Assembly: GCA_014218235.1 (NCBI GenBank)
Contig: CM024758.1
Span: 105,437,698-105,501,697, forward strand
Length of the DNA stretch: 64,000 nucleotides
DNA from: Colocasia esculenta
Taxonomy: Eukaryota > Streptophyta > Magnoliopsida > Alismatales > Araceae
Reading direction: 5' to 3'
Both the position numbers and the translations under genes were made by a program. The notes under the pieces are model-generated. The model had not been told where the DNA came from and did not search any database. It worked only from the letters and a program-made list of their open reading frames with translations. The first letter of the stretch is position 1. Each line of letters starts with the position of its first letter. This document shows positions 9,461 to 22,208 of the stretch, piece by piece.

Positions 9461-10254
9461 AAAAGCCGGCGTTAGCCCTTCCCAAAATAAGACGCGCGAG
9501 ACGGAAGGTACTCGCCCCTTTGGGCCACAACACTTAGACCGGTTCGAGCCGCTGGTTTGGAGTCTTGATCACCTCTAGTTCTCGCCACTGACCTCACTTG
9601 GCTAGGACGTGCGCTGAGGGGTGACAATGCCTCGGGAACTACCCTTAGTTGACGCTGCGACCAGTTAAGCCATACCCAAGAGGTGATTCGGTCTTATAGG
9701 GAGAAATAGAAGATTATTTAAGGAAAGTCTTGTGTAGGTTTAGGGATGTGGGTTTGACTACTTCCTATAGCATACCCTTCAGAGATTGGGTCTGTTGTGG
9801 AGGGACTTTATGGTCTTTTGCTATGAACTTACATTATTTGGGGCATGCGTACGACCGGGCTCATGAGCGTCCCGCGGGGACTTTGGCACTCTTTGCCATG
9901 CCCCTATCGAGTTATGGATTTCCCTTTTTTTTCTTTCGTTTCTTTGCTTCTTTGCCCTTTGTTGCTTTGACCGTCCCTGTTTGAGACTTGATCTCGTCGG
10001 AATATGCTTTAGGTTGACGACCTTACCCTTACAATCCTTTACCCTATACTTCGACTGATTAGAAGAGAATGACCGACGTACCGCTAGAGTAGGACCCACT
10101 CAGTCGCGGCCTCTACCAAGTGCAGCTACCTGGGCTTGCCGTGCGTGTGTGTCAATCCTAACTTAGAGCGACCCTTGACGATTAGGGAGGGACTTTCGAC
10201 TGTCAACACGGGGTCATTCCCCGATCTAGGTGTTGTGGCCTCACACCTATAGGC
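9461..10254. other. T1 non-coding region between integrase and minisatellite
   Basis: No credible gene. It holds patches conserved with T2: AAGACGCGCG near 9488, and a unit at about 9840-9905 containing CCGCGGGGACTTTGGCA whose reverse complement is the 60-bp unit tandemly duplicated in T2 at 35581-35700. Confidence 0.6.
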
Positions 10255-10607
10255 CTAAGGATAGAATCGTTTGAGGTACAACCCATTCCATGGATGCAAC
10301 AATTCGACGCCCTCAGCATTGGTTAAGCGATAAGTATTTCCGGGGTACACTTCCCTCACAACGTACAGACCCTCCCAATTAGGTTGCAGTTTGGATCTAG
10401 GACCTCCGGGTTTGATAAAAATGCGTTTCAAGACCATATCACCCTCTTGGAATTTTCGCTCAATTACCTTCTTTTCGAAAGACCTTGAGATTCGCCTTTG
10501 ATAAGAGAGCACATGGTTGGCTGCCATAAGCCGCCTTTCATCTAATAGCTCCAATTGGACTAGCAACGCCTCTCGACGTTCATCAAGATTTAGTTCCTAT
10601 CTAATTG
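10255..10607 (-). pseudogene. T1 integrase C-terminal fragment
   Basis: Encodes LELLDERR, then a beta-rich C-terminal domain (QPNWEGLYVVREVYPGNTYR) ending HPWNGLYLKRFYP. This is the GPY/F-like end of Tat integrase. It was separated from the rest of pol by LTR-X; the AATTG duplication sits at the break (10603-10607 and 14282-14286). Confidence 0.85.
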
Positions 10608-12029
10608 TGTAGCAACCCGGAAATTTTAATACTTAAAATTTTGAAATAATAATTTCTTTAAATCGAAATAAAGAAACATGCGTACCATTATCATATGTAA
10701 ATAACCCAACGGAAAATTCCTTAAAATTATAAATCAATCCCAGACATTATTCCTAAGTGTTTCACGTAGAAATTCGTGCAACGAAAAATCCGATTGGCCA
10801 AGCGTATGTCACAACATGACCAATTATCCAAATTAGGAAACTAAGTCGGAAAACCGTTAACACGGAAAGATAACGCGCCCATAAATTAAATGAACATGTC
10901 AGAGAGACCTCCAACATCATGAAATGAATAACCATTATTGGGTTTGGACCAATGGACCTCTTATAGCCCACGAATAAATTCAAATAAGAAGATGCAATAA
11001 AAATCATAACTCTATTATTCCCTAATTAAAAAAGGGAAAACCTATAAGATAAATTCCAATAAATAATGGGCTTGGTTAAATAGACCCATTAGAAATTAGT
11101 GGGCCAAAATAAGGATTTTAAAAATAAGAATAATGGGAAATACCCTAAATTCGCAACTAAAATATTACCTAAATAGAAAAGGGGTATTTAATGCATTAAA
11201 TAAAAGTTGAGTTGGAATTAGATTCCTAAACCTACTCCATATAGTCTAGCACGAATTTAGCTCCCATCCTAGCCCAAATAGGAAGTGGAAAGCTTGGGAG
11301 GAGGTTAGGAAAGGAGGAAATTCGGAATTAAATAGGAGTTAGAGTACTATTAGGAATTAAAAACATAACTAGCATAAATACACCTCTTAAACCCTCTTGG
11401 CCGACCCAAGCTCGTGCCAAAGGATTCCTGGACCAGGAGGAGAGGCCAAGGAGGAGGAGATTTCGTGGGGAGAAGGACCTTTCAAGCTCTCAACCCCGTT
11501 CTTCAAGTTCTAGCCCTAGAAGAAGAAATCGAGTCAAGGTAGGCATTCGTACAAGCAAAAATCCTAATATTTCGTCTGTAGATTGTTCCATGCATCAGGA
11601 ACAAAACCCTCAATTTCATAATTTTCCATCAAGCCAATATTTCTTCTTGAATTTTGAAGTTCTGCAACTCTCTTGACCCCGAACCCTCTTCTTAATTCTT
11701 GATCTCCTGGTATACTCAACCCCATGCCACGAGATTTTACTGTAGGGACTGATGTATGTTAGGCATCTTTTCCCCAAAAAGCCCTAAATTTCATCGAGCA
11801 TGTTACCCGAATTAAATCGATCTTTCTCTCTGTGTCATGTTCTGAATAACTTGTTCTTGCTCATGTTCAAACCCTGTATGAACCATGCTCTCTCCCTAAT
11901 TCCGATTTACTGGAAGTACCCTTACATGTCTAGTTTAATTTGCAACTAGTTTCATGATTTTTCATCGTGTATATAATTAGTTATGGATTTCTGAACAACC
12001 CTATATCAACAATTGAAATCCCTGGTCCG

Positions 12030-12300
12030 CAATCCAATGTCTGGTCTGACCCCTGTCAGAGTCAGGCGCAGACCACCAGATTGCGACTGCCCGATATGTC
12101 GCTTTCTGGGGCCTGATTGCGACAGCCTTCCTGTCGCGACCAAGAAGGCGACAGGTAAGTCGTCGCGTTCTCAGTACCCGATTTGCAAGTCCTGTCGCGA
12201 CCCGTACAAGACCCTGTCGCGTTCACCAGGCCGTAGCGACAGTATCCATGTCGCGATCTGCCTACCCTGTCGCAATGCTCATTGACCTATGTCGCCTTCT
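12030..12300. repeat. GCGACA/TGTCGC palindrome cluster in LTR-X
   Basis: At least ten half-sites, including GCGACAG then CTGTCGCGACC near 12119 and GGCGACAGG near 12147. The core is the same as in the T1 clusters, though the surrounding sequence is unrelated. Confidence 0.75.
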
Positions 12301-12765
12301 CAGTTTTTTTGAGAAAAACCCATGAAAAATATTTTTGTCGCTTTCTAAATAATCCTTACGCCTTCTTACCGTTATACCCCCAGTAAAAACCCTACTTAAA
12401 AATGGTGCTATATTGAATGATTTAAAATACATGTTCACGACTTATTTCTATCTATGATTTCTCTTGCACTTGCACACACTTGAACCATCCATTTATGGCT
12501 GAAATCTTGCAGAAAATATCTCATAATAGATCTGGTAATTTATTGCAATAAAGCATATTAATTGCCCTATTTTAAAGGACTTGTATTCGTTTCTTGCGTT
12601 GTTTATATACCGATATCGACGCTCCACTGTTCTAGAATTCCTCTAGCACGTCGAGCACATGTTTTTATATACACACTTTACTTGGCTTATGGTGAACTCT
12701 CCGTCGGATATTCCTTTCGCCGGACTAGTGAACTCTTGCACAAGGCCTCCGTAAGTCTCCTCTGA

Positions 12766-12783
12766 TCATGGATTCCCACATGG
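12766..12783 (+). other. Leader-type hairpin in LTR-X, loop GATTCCCA
   Basis: TCATG and CATGG arms around GATTCCCA, followed by TCGACGAGCCGGTTGTACC. Preceding CCTCCGTAAGTCTCC is also shared with the T2 leader. The second LTR-X copy has CCATG/CATGG at 62535-62552. Confidence 0.6.
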
Positions 12784-13514
12784 TCGACGAGCCGGTTGTA
12801 CCCTAATACCTATGATACACTCTAGGGATCAGCAAGATCCAAACGGCCTTAGATTGTTCTCTCGCTCTTATCTTGAATCACGCCGAACCTCTGGACCTGT
12901 GCATAACGAGGCCAGCAGAAAGGTTGTGTTCCACCTGACTGCCAACACCGTACGCGCGTGTTGTGCAACTGTTACCATCGCTCGTTACTCGACGTTTCAT
13001 GTGCAATGACCATAGAATCTCATCTATACTGTACTCGCTCGTCTATTCACGTTCACTCTACTATCTCGTCTCTCTCGTCTATTCACGATCACTCTACTAT
13101 CTCGTCTCTCTCGTCTATTCATCTAGTACTCTCTTGAGACTCGTTGAGCTGTTGTGGCTCCTATCGTTTGTACTATTTCATGACTGTCTAGCGCTATAAT
13201 GCATACTGTGCAGGGCACGGAGAGTGTCCGAGAGGCTCCAATCTAGTCCTGGGGGCAGAGAGCCACCCGAAAATACCTGCAGGGGCTATTGACGGTGTTC
13301 TGCATTGCACCGGTTCTGACTATACTATCTTGGCTAGACATCTGACTACTATCCTTTTAGTCTGAGGAGTTCAGACGTGCTGTGATATTACTGTGCTATC
13401 ACAAACTGTTATACATTAGTCTGAGGAGTTCAGACGTAATGTACTATCGTGAAACGGCTACTGTCCCAAAGTGACTATTGTCGTACTCTACCAGTGCACC
13501 GTTGTGCAACCAGA

Positions 13515-13559
13515 CACGCTATCTCGTTACACGCTATCTCGTTACACGCTATCTCGTTA
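13515..13559 (+). repeat. Three exact copies of a 15-bp unit
   Basis: CACGCTATCTCGTTA is repeated three times head to tail inside LTR-X. The second LTR-X copy lacks this run, so it is a recent local expansion. Confidence 0.85.
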
Positions 13560-14281
13560 CACGCTCTGCTTGCTCTACTTGATACTTGCTATCTTGAGTT
13601 ATTACGTGCTATCGCGACTTGATCACATTCAAAGTGCAATTTACTCTTTACATGACCATCTACTATCCACTCTTCTTGCTATACATGTCTCTTGCTATTA
13701 TTGACAATATCGTTACTTGCTATTGTGTTATCGTTTTCTATCGTGACTTGACTTTAGACATCGTGCTATACTTGATTTATCTTCTATTTGAACCATGTTA
13801 CTTGTGCTATTACTTTCTCGACTTTACATGACTCTCTCTATCATTAGTTACTCTGCCATTTAATGCATTAATTATTTAAAGCCTGCTTGAGCCTGAGATT
13901 TAAGTCCTACTGGGCGTTATCGCTCACCCTTCGTTATTTGTTATTGTGTCTCAGGTAAGTCGGACAATGACGTTATACGTACCAATGGGACAAGACCAGA
14001 GTGATGAGTGACCCGGAGTCAAATGACGAAGTTATCCTAGTACAATTGGAGTCGAGTAGTTATTGCTTTAGATTTCTTTTCAATGTAATGATGTCATTGA
14101 GCCTTATGTATTGGCTCCGAATTAGTGGTTGTAATAGTCTTAGTGATTTTATAATGAAATGAAGAGTTATTGTTCATTAGATGCTCTGATGTTTGCGAAA
14201 GTATGCGCAATTGTCGTTACCATACTCGTTGTTCGCGTCTCCCTCCGATTTATTCCGCTGCTAAATTGGAGGGGCGTGACA

Positions 14282-16514
14282 AATTGGACTCTTAGCAAAG
14301 GGATTAGAATCTCGTATGGAACTACCGCCTCCATCCCATAAGTGAGGGCGTATGGGGTTTGTCCCTTGGAGTGCAGACGGAGGTACGATAGGCCCATAGA
14401 GCCTCTACTAGCTTCTCTGGCCAATCGGCGAACTTGTGCGACTCACAGGTTTTCTTCAAGATTTTAAGAAGGGTTTTGTTTGTTGCCTCAGCTTGGCCAT
14501 TGCCTTGTGGGTAATATGGAGATGAATGATGCAGAGTGATGTTATATTTCCTAAAGAGGTCCTGAAGTTCTTGCGAGATGAACTGTGGTCCGTTGTCCGT
14601 GACGATGCTGCTTGGTACTCCGAACCGCGAGATGATATTCCTCATGATAAAGCGGCATACTGTGGATGCTTTGATTTCTGCGAACGATTCTGCTTCTGCC
14701 CACTTGGTGTAATACTCAGTTGCTGTTAGGATAAAGGATTTCTGCTTGGTTTGAGCATTAGGATCACCAAGAGGGCCAACAATATCGAAAGCCCACATGG
14801 AGAATGGCCAAGGTGTGGAGAGTGGGTGAAGTGAGGAGGAAGGAGCATGAATTTTATTAGCGTGGAGTTGACACTTGACACACCTACGGACGTAGATGGT
14901 ACAGTCTTCTTCTAGGGTTGGCCAGTAGTAGCCCTGCCTAATGATCTTCTTCGCAAGCATTTGACTGTTGACATGCCCTCCGCATTCACTAGCATGGGCT
15001 CCTTCCACCACTCTCCAAGCCTCGTTGTCACTTAGACACCTTAAAAGAACTCCATTGAGAGCCCGCTTGTACAAAACTTCTCCAACGACTGTATACCTTA
15101 AGGCAACTCTTCTTATGGCCCTGCGATCTTCTGCGCTTGCCCCTTCGGGATAGCTACCATCCTTACAATACTGCTCGATCTCAAAATACCAAGGCAGCTC
15201 TTCTTCATCTAGAATTTCCTCAAGCTCGGTTAGCATGACTTGCTGCGCTCCTCTCTTCCTAGCCCTCTCTTCTATGGTTGTCCTAAGGTTGTTGAACCAA
15301 GGATCCTGGATAGATGGGACATCGAGTCGTTGGACGACAATTGTCTCGGTCCGACGACTCAGAGGGAAAGATAGAGATGAAGCTAGCGACGCCAAGGCGT
15401 CAGCCAAGATGTTTTGCGAGCGAGGAGTATGGATATAAATGAGCTTGCGGAATTTCCTTGCCAACAGCGTGACCAGGTCTTGATATGGCTTAAGCTTTGG
15501 GTCACGAGTGCGGTAAGTTGAGAGCACCTGGCGTAAGACGAGCTGAGAGTCTCTTATGATTCTGAGGTGCGATGCCCCCAGCAGGTAAGCATGCTTGAGA
15601 CCAGCAAGGAGAGATTCATACTCGGACATGTTGTTGGTAGCGGGGAAGGTGAGTTGATAAGCGATGGGGATGGTAATGCCTTCCGGGGTAAGCAGCACGG
15701 CTCCAATGCCCCGTCCCTGAGAATTGAGCGCACCATCGAAATGAAGGGACCAGAAGGGGTCTTTGATGATAACTGAGAGTTTCTCGTCGGGGAATTCCTC
15801 CCGAACGGAGTCACTGTGAGGGAGTGAAAGATGGGCCAGATGCTCGGCGATGGCATACCCTTTGATGGCTTTTTGGACCACAAAGGAGATGTCGAACTGT
15901 GAGAGGAAGCTCTGCCAGCGTGCAAGCTGATCAGAGAGGACGGGCTTCTCTAAAAGATAGCGGAGTGGATCCATCCTTGAGATCAGCTTGACCTCGTGGG
16001 CAAGGAAGTAGTGCTTGAGCTTTTGGACTACCCACACGAGTGCGGCACAGGTTTTGTCTGCGGTGGTGTACTTGGATTCTGAGGTGTTGAAGAGCCTAGA
16101 GAGGTAGTACGCTGCCCTTTCTTTGCCAGATTCATCATGTTGCGCAAGGACAGCACCTAAGGAGTCCTCAATGACCGAGAGGTACAGGATAAGTGGTTTC
16201 CCGGGTACAGGAGGCTGAAGAACTGGGGGATTCATGAGATAACTCTTCAACTCATCGAAGGCTGCTCGACATTTATCATTCCATTCAAATTTTGCCCCTC
16301 CTTTCAAGAGATCATAGAACGGGCGGCATCTTTGCGAATGCTGGGATATGAATCTTCTGATGAACTGCAAACACCCTATTAGCCCTCTTAATTGTGAGAT
16401 GTTTTTTGGAGGTGGCATTTCTGCTATAGCCTTAGTCTTGTTAGGATTGATCTCAATGCCCCACTTGCTAACTATGAAGCCTAGTAATTTCCCCGATGAT
16501 ATCCCAACACGCAT
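14282..16514 (-). pseudogene. T1 pol: RT thumb, RNase H, second RNase H and integrase
   Basis: One open frame of 730 codons (16514-14322), then a frameshift near 14345. The first part continues RT into a degenerate RNase H-like domain (LYLSVIEDSLGAVLAQ). The second RNase H carries FDGA, EYESL, RDSQ and ADALA, giving the expected acidic residues. Integrase has an H-C zinc site (GGHVNSQMLAKK, RRCVKCQ), core aspartates in FDIVGPLG and TDNGPQF, and the glutamate in GNGQAEATNK. Two successive RNase H domains are the Tat signature. The end is split by LTR-X, the rest being at 10255-10607. Confidence 0.85.
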
Positions 16515-17494
16515 TTCTTTGGATTCATTCTCAGCTGATATTCTCTAGACCTTTGCAACACTTTGGCAAGGATTTCAGGGTGTTCTTTCCTGGTTCTCAA
16601 CTTCACCAAGATGTCATCCATGTATACCTCTACATAAACGTGGATCATGTCGTGGAAGATGGCCATCATCGCCCTCTGATAAGTAGCGCCGGCATTCTTT
16701 AGCCCAAACGGCATGACTACATAACAGTATGTTTCCTAGGGCGTGGTGAAGGATGTTTTCTCTTGATCTTCAGGAGCTAGACGGATTTGGTTATATCCTG
16801 AATATCCATCCATGAATAAGAGGGTCTCGTACCCAGCAGTGTTATCAATCAGCACATCAATATGAGGAAGCGGGAAGTCGTCCTTCGGACATGCCTTGTT
16901 CAAGTCCCTGAAGTCGATGCAGATTTTGACTTTACCATCCTTCTTCATGACAGGGACGATGTTTGCCACCAAGTTCGGATATAGCACTACCCTGATGAAT
17001 CTGGCCTTATGGCGTTTGTCTACTTCATCCTTCATCTTCAGGGCCATAAGAGGGTGGAATCTTCTGAGTCTTTGCTTTATGGCCTTTGCCCCTTCTTTCA
17101 ATACCAAGCGGTGCTCCACTAGTGAGGGGTCTAGACCGGGCATGTCCTCGTATGACCAGGCGAATGTGTCTTTGTACTCCCTTAAGATTTGCACAAGCTC
17201 TTCTTCTTCGTCGGGAGGGAGATTTGCTGAGATCATCACAATCCTAGGATCTTCCTCAGTTCCGAGGTTGACTTCCTTAGTAGGTTCATCCACTGCCGTG
17301 GTGGGCTCATCGAATCTCCTTACGCCACTGGCGTACTTTTCGGCAGCGTCATCTACTTCGCTATCCTCTTCATCGATTGGGTCCTCGTCATTCATGATTT
17401 CGTAGACGCCAAATCCGTCGTCTATGAGCACCCCATCCTGTACAAATTCTTCTTCTAACACCAGCGCTTCTTTTGTGAACTCCTCTATCAGCAA
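16481..17494 (-). pseudogene. T1 reverse transcriptase
   Basis: Reads from an acidic linker (DDGFGVYEI) into RT motifs: LRRFHP, IDFRDLNKACPKDDFPLP, MDGYSGYNQI, then MPFGLKNAGATYQRAM and the catalytic YMDD. A TAG at 16737, where relatives have Trp in TPWGTY, interrupts the frame, and a one-base shift near 16500 leads to the next segment. It joins the RNase H-integrase ORF downstream. Confidence 0.85.
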
Positions 17495-17718
17495 TAATGC
17501 TTGACATCGCCAAGATAGCTCTTGAAGGTATCTCTGGGGAATGACCTTGCCCCGTTGCTTCCTAGGGCGACGCCTGGACTTGATGGGCGCTGGGTTGACC
17601 TAACTCTCTAACCTAGGCCTGTCTGTACTAAGACTAGACTCTTCTACCCTAGACTCTCCTAGACTAGACGACTCTACAAGACTGGTGGAGGACATGGTGT
17701 CCTCGAAGAGGATGGCCC

Positions 17719-18915
17719 CTAGTGAAGGAGCAGGAGGGGGAGCCCCAGTCGCGGGGTGCCCCTGATCAGAAGGGTGAAGGACGTATGCCGGCTCCTCGAC
17801 CTCAATGTGCATTTGAAAGTTGGTGTTTTTTTTTGGAGATTAGTGGAGAACATGCAGCAAGAGAGGGTGACCTCGTGGTCACCTGGATCGGTCTGCAGGG
17901 CAGAGAGGACTGTAGGTGGGAGCTCGGGTGTGAGGAGGCTGTGTGCAGCCGTCAGGAGTTGGGGAGTCAGCTGAATGAGCAGGGGAGGAGAGGAAGGGAC
18001 AAGCCCGGGAAGCAGGGAGTCCAAGAGGGACGGGTGGATGGCTAGGCAGGTGCCCCTCCAGAGTTCATCTATGGTCTTCCCCTCTTCGTAGCGGATATCC
18101 GGCTCTCCTATGTCTGTGTTGTCGCTCATGAGCTGCCTTTTGGATGTGATGGCTGTGGGTGGATCTAATAGGTCTGCCGCAGCTGGCGGCCACGTCCTTT
18201 CTTCTTCCCAGAACAGACGGTTGAAGGCAATGGTGATGTCTTCTATGTCAAACCATCGGTACCATTCAGCCTCTGGGTCCCCTATCTTTCTCCTCCTGGT
18301 TGGACGAAGTGCTTCTAATGCTTTATAGGTTAGCAGAGGGGCCATGTGCCGAGAGAAGTTTCGGCCATGCACCTCGTGCTGTGACAGCTCCACCTCGACT
18401 ACCACGGTGTTATACCCAGGTTGGGTAGGCCCCCTAATGAAATGACACCAGAGTGTCCAGGTGAGTGGTTCACGGTCGGCCTTGAGAGTGGATGTGCTGG
18501 ATGACCATGGTTTGGACTTCTCCCTGTAACCCAAGCCCCATCGGCTTTTCATGACAATATCTGGGATAGGCTTGACTATGCCTTGCAGTTCTGTCCCTAG
18601 ACCCTTGCCTTCCTTGTACCCGAGCTTCATCATGATCTGCCACCCCTTGGTGCTTAGTGGCTCCTTTCTTTTGATTGCATGGACTTGCGCCAGATTGACC
18701 TCTCGCTTGGACTGGAACGAGTAGCTCCAGGGGTAGTTGATGTCTAGCACCGAGACCATAGGCTTATTAGCAAGCCATACGGCTGGAAGGTGGGTGTCAT
18801 GGATGGCATCTACTGAGTGGGTGGTGGCTATGCTCTTGACTTTGATGATGCGCTCTTGAAAGGGGAACTTCAGACATTGATGTGCAGTGGATGGCACAGC
18901 TCCGAGTGCTTCCAA
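17719..18915 (-). pseudogene. T1 G-patch and linker between protease and RT
   Basis: After the end of the protease region, the G-patch-like segment MMKLGYKEGKGLG...GIVKP...GLGYR is clear at about residues 94-140. G-patch is an RNA-binding module inserted between protease and RT in Tat elements. The remainder includes a conserved WYRWFDIEDI motif, seen in T2 as WSRWFDMSDV, and a Pro/Leu-rich linker. The frame is lost toward the RT at 17494. Confidence 0.8.
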
Positions 18916-19443
18916 CTATGGACGTCCCAGAATGGCCTTGAACATGGGATCAATATGAAGGACATAGAAATCCACTGTGACGGCGAGCGGTCCCAGTTCG
19001 GCTTGCGCAGTCACCATGCCGTGACAGGATCATCTGGAGTTGTCGTAAGCGGCTATGGTGGTGGGTGTTGGCCTCAGCATACCCTCTGATAGGTCACAGG
19101 CTCTCAGGGTACTCAACGGGCAGACATTTATTGATGCCCCCGTGTCGACCAGCGCTGCCCCCACTGCCACATGGTTGACGCAGAGAGGGAGCCTCCTGGC
19201 TTCCAGGGGTGCTAATTCACTTTCTGCAAAGGTAACTGCTGGCCCGCGAGTCACCATGGCTAGTGCACTTGGTAGTTTGTCAGCTAGCATGTCCTCATTT
19301 ACTACCACCTTCTGCAAGAAATCTCTCAAGGCCTCCTGGTGCTCTTTGGATTTCTTTATCAGCTCCAGTATGGAGATCTTGGCTGGCACGTGATCCAGAT
19401 GCTTGAGGATGTCATAGTGATTCCCTGGTAACGGCTCAATCAC
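18916..19443 (-). pseudogene. T1 aspartic protease
   Basis: Residues 95-108 of the 137-codon ORF read GAALVDTGASINV, the active-site DTG (near 19.14 kb), preceded by the conserved HVPAKISILELIKKS segment. A stop at 19030 interrupts the second half of the fold, which continues through HIDPMFKAILGRP. Unlike T2, the catalytic triad here is intact. Confidence 0.8.
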
Positions 19444-20019
19444 CCCCTCATCTTGCTGCTGAATTTGTTGTTGTTGAGGTGGTTGCAGGACCTGTTGGGG
19501 GTTGCTTTGGTTAGAGAAGGTAGTGGAGATAGGTGGGTACGGACGGCGAAAGACCCACCCGCTCCGCAGGGTGGTAGGTTGGGCGGCTGGTTGTCTGGTG
19601 GAGGATAGTGTAGCAGCGGAAGGTGGGTCTGGCCCAGGTGGTGGTAGGATAATGGGAAGGGAGTAGATATGATGGGTGGTAGAGGTACGGAGACAGGTGG
19701 AGTGAAGGGTAAGATAATGGGTGGACTAGCGACTGGCGCGGATGTTGAACCGACGGGCAGAATGACGGCGTTGGCCATGGAAACTACATGAGGGATTGAC
19801 TGGGGAGCCGTGTAGGCTGGTTGTATTGTTTGGGATTGAAGGGGATATTGGTGGTTAATGGCCATCATCTGCTGAACGTCTAGTTCATCATCATACGCCC
19901 AGTTTGCTTGAGGAAGAGGGTGGTGGACGATGGGATTCACCTGGGCTAGTGGCTGCGGTGGGTTTGGAGCTGGTGGATGGTTTGGTAGGGGTTGTGGATG
20001 ATGCCGAGGTCTTGCAATG

Positions 20020-20050
<31 letters not shown>

Positions 20051-21662
20051 AGGGGGTGGTTGGCGCTGTTGCCTCTGCTGCTGTTACTGTCTCTGCCTCT
20101 CTTTGATGTCTCCGATCACCTGCCGGAGGGCTGTCCAATCTATTCTATTCTGCTCATGCAAGTCATACACCAAGTCCTTGAATGTGAAGCATTGGTCGAT
20201 GGTATGACCAGGCTGCCGATGGAAGACACAGTACCGAGTTTGGTCCACACTAAGGTTCAGTGGTCTCTCAGGAGGGAGTCTGATAGCTTCTGTGGAGAGC
20301 AAGGCCAGAAATATGTCGGGGAGTGTTTTCGGGAGTGGCGGGTAGTGAGTTCTTCTTGGACCTAAAGGACGCCTCTGCTGAGAGCCATCAGGAGGTGGCA
20401 CCTGGTTGTATTGGCGCGGTTGTTGCCCTTGTGGAGGATTGGTGGGGTTCTGACCCTGGGCAGTGTATGGTTGGCGGTTTTGGTTCTGGCCGGCAGGGTT
20501 GAACGCGCTCACTTGCTCGTTCACTTGGACTCCTTCAGTGACTGGCCCCTGAGGCTTTCTCTGGAACCGGGACTTCTGGGGTTCGAACATAGAGTGGATG
20601 GGAGAATCTTTGAGCTGAGTCTGGATAAACCGGGCCCGGCTGTAGAGTTGATGCATAGTGGTGATGTCATTCATCGCCAGGATGTTTCTAAAGGCAGGGG
20701 TTGCATTGGCAATGATGATTTTCACCTTCTCCCCCTCTGGAAGGTACCCCGGGACTCGTGTGGCCATTTGTCTCCACCTATCGGCATATGCGGCGAAGTC
20801 CTCATCTGACTTTATCTTTTCGGCCATGAGATCCGTGAGAGAGTATTCAGGCCCAACCCTATCTTGGAACTGTTCGAGGAATTTGGCCTTCGCAATAGCG
20901 AAGTCCTCTGCATCCTCAGGCAGCAGGGAGTAGAACCAGTCTAAGGCATGCCCGTCCAGCGACCGGCGGAACAGATAGGCCATTAGGCGACGATCATGCT
21001 GGTAGGGGACGGACTCATAGATGAAGTCTTTGATATGGATGTAGGGATTACCTGAGCCGTTGTATTTGCGGTACTTCGGCAGCTCGGATGGAGAAGGGAC
21101 CCATAGGCCATTGAAATTAGGCATGTGCTGCGTACATGGAAGAGGCACGGGAGGTCTGCCTGGCGCGTGGCTCAGGGTGATGAGGGGAATAGCAGGGCTG
21201 ATATGGTGGAGACCGAGGCCTCGACTCACGGGGATGGTAATGATCAGACTCCAATGGCGTGAATCGGATAGCCCGCGGCCGAATAGGAGTGTTGTCGGCT
21301 TGTCCCATGACAACATGGGGGCCGGATGTAGCTGCTATGGGGCGCGACGCACCCGCTCTGGGTGAGGGTGAAGAAGCGGCCTTTCCTTTGAGGGCCGTCA
21401 TGAGGGTTTGGATCTGGGACTGATCAAGCTGGGGAATTAAGCGCAGGAGTTGAGTGGCTTGATCGTCCGACTGGGGGGGGTGGACGGTTTGAGATGGGCC
21501 ACCATCGTCGGGATGGTGGTTCTCGGTTGCGCAGACTGTGGCGACCCAAGGGCGGGCCGACTCCCCAAAGTGATCATGAGGAAGGGACTCCTCGTAGTCT
21601 TGGGAGGTGTAGAAAGCAGGGTCCTGATTCTCATCGTAGACCGGGTTCAGATATGACTCCAT
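19444..21662 (-). pseudogene. T1 gag
   Basis: Starts MESYLNPVYDE at 21662; a frameshift near 21.14 kb joins it to the second segment ending 20084. Core capsid motifs: YRKYNGSGNPYIHIKDF, LDWFYSLL, FLEQFQDRVG, YADRWRQMA and YSRARFIQTQLKDSP. A zinc-knuckle-like CX2HX4HX4C (CVFHRQPGHTIDQC) lies near the end, typical for Tat gag. From 20084 to 19444 is a Gln/Pro-rich, low-complexity part with stops, leading to the protease. Gag packages the element RNA. Confidence 0.8.
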
Positions 21663-22208
21663 ATTTGGCAGGTGGGTATACCAAAATGAGGAAAGCCTGT
21701 CCAGACTTGAAGGACTAACCTAACCTAGACAGACACCTAGTTTTCTAAACAGACAATCCTATGCAAACAAAAGGAAAGAGAAAACGTCTCACCCAAAACA
21801 AGCAGTTGGCAATGATGATGGTTTCTTTTATTTGGTTCAGGTTTGCCTTTTAATGAATTGATTTTTTTTTTTTAGCAAGTTCTCTCTAAATAAGGAAGGT
21901 TCCTAATGGGAGAAGGCTTCCGATCTTCGGGTGTGACTATGAAATCTCTCAACCTTGCCAAATGAATGAGCCTAGAATCTAAGTGGCGACAGGTACAACC
22001 AGCCCGGCGACCGTGTGGGAATCCACGGTCAGCGGGGGCTTATGGAGGCCCTCAAGCGAGTGCTCTAGTCGGTCACAAGGAATATGTGGCCGAGAGAGCG
22101 GGCGTCGCTGAGGAGGACAATCTATACTATGAATATGAATCGTGTATGCAGATCCTATGTGCACCGGAGTGCATGCAAAATTCTAACCTAAAACTATCAA
22201 GACAGAAA
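21663..22208 (-). other. T1 leader remnant with conserved hairpin
   Basis: No gene. On the minus strand it contains CCGTG, GATTCCCA loop and CACGG (22011-22028) followed by GCCGGGCTGGTTGTACC, the same block as the T2 leader. In T2 about 770 bp separate this block from the LTR end, but here the sequence changes to T2 LTR after about 180 bp. So roughly 600 bp of leader and the T1 5' LTR are missing. Confidence 0.65.

Larger units (their letters stand above)
10608..14281 (+). mobile_element. LTR-X copy 1: 3674-bp solo LTR inserted in T1 integrase
   Basis: Begins TGTAGCAACCCGG, ends GGGGCGTGACA, and is flanked by the 5-bp duplication AATTG. There is no coding internal region. A second copy starts at 60408 with a closely similar sequence, confirming the left terminus. 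Features inside: a TATAAATA-like box (CATAAATAC near 11375), a GCGACA palindrome cluster, a hairpin block shared with Tat leaders (12766-12783), and short tandem repeats. Orientation is taken as plus because that hairpin block is sense in T2. The length exceeds that of most plant LTRs but fits large Ty3-type LTRs. Short ORFs within it look spurious. Confidence 0.85.
4084..22208 (-). mobile_element. T1: Tat-lineage Ty3/gypsy element with two antisense PMD genes
   Basis: On the minus strand the order is leader, gag, aspartic protease, G-patch, RT, RNase H-like domain plus a second RNase H, integrase, then a non-coding block, then two genes on the opposite strand. G-patch and dual RNase H are hallmarks of the Tat lineage. 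Neither LTR remains in place: the 3' end is cut by the Sirevirus insertion, and the 5' end is truncated at 22208/22209 where T2 LTR sequence begins. LTR-X is inserted at 10608-14281. Confidence 0.8.

Noticed and set aside
12013..13831. Several ORFs of 60-90 codons in LTR-X
   Set aside because: They are not conserved in the second LTR-X copy, are low complexity (such as LSRYT repeats), and sit within an LTR.
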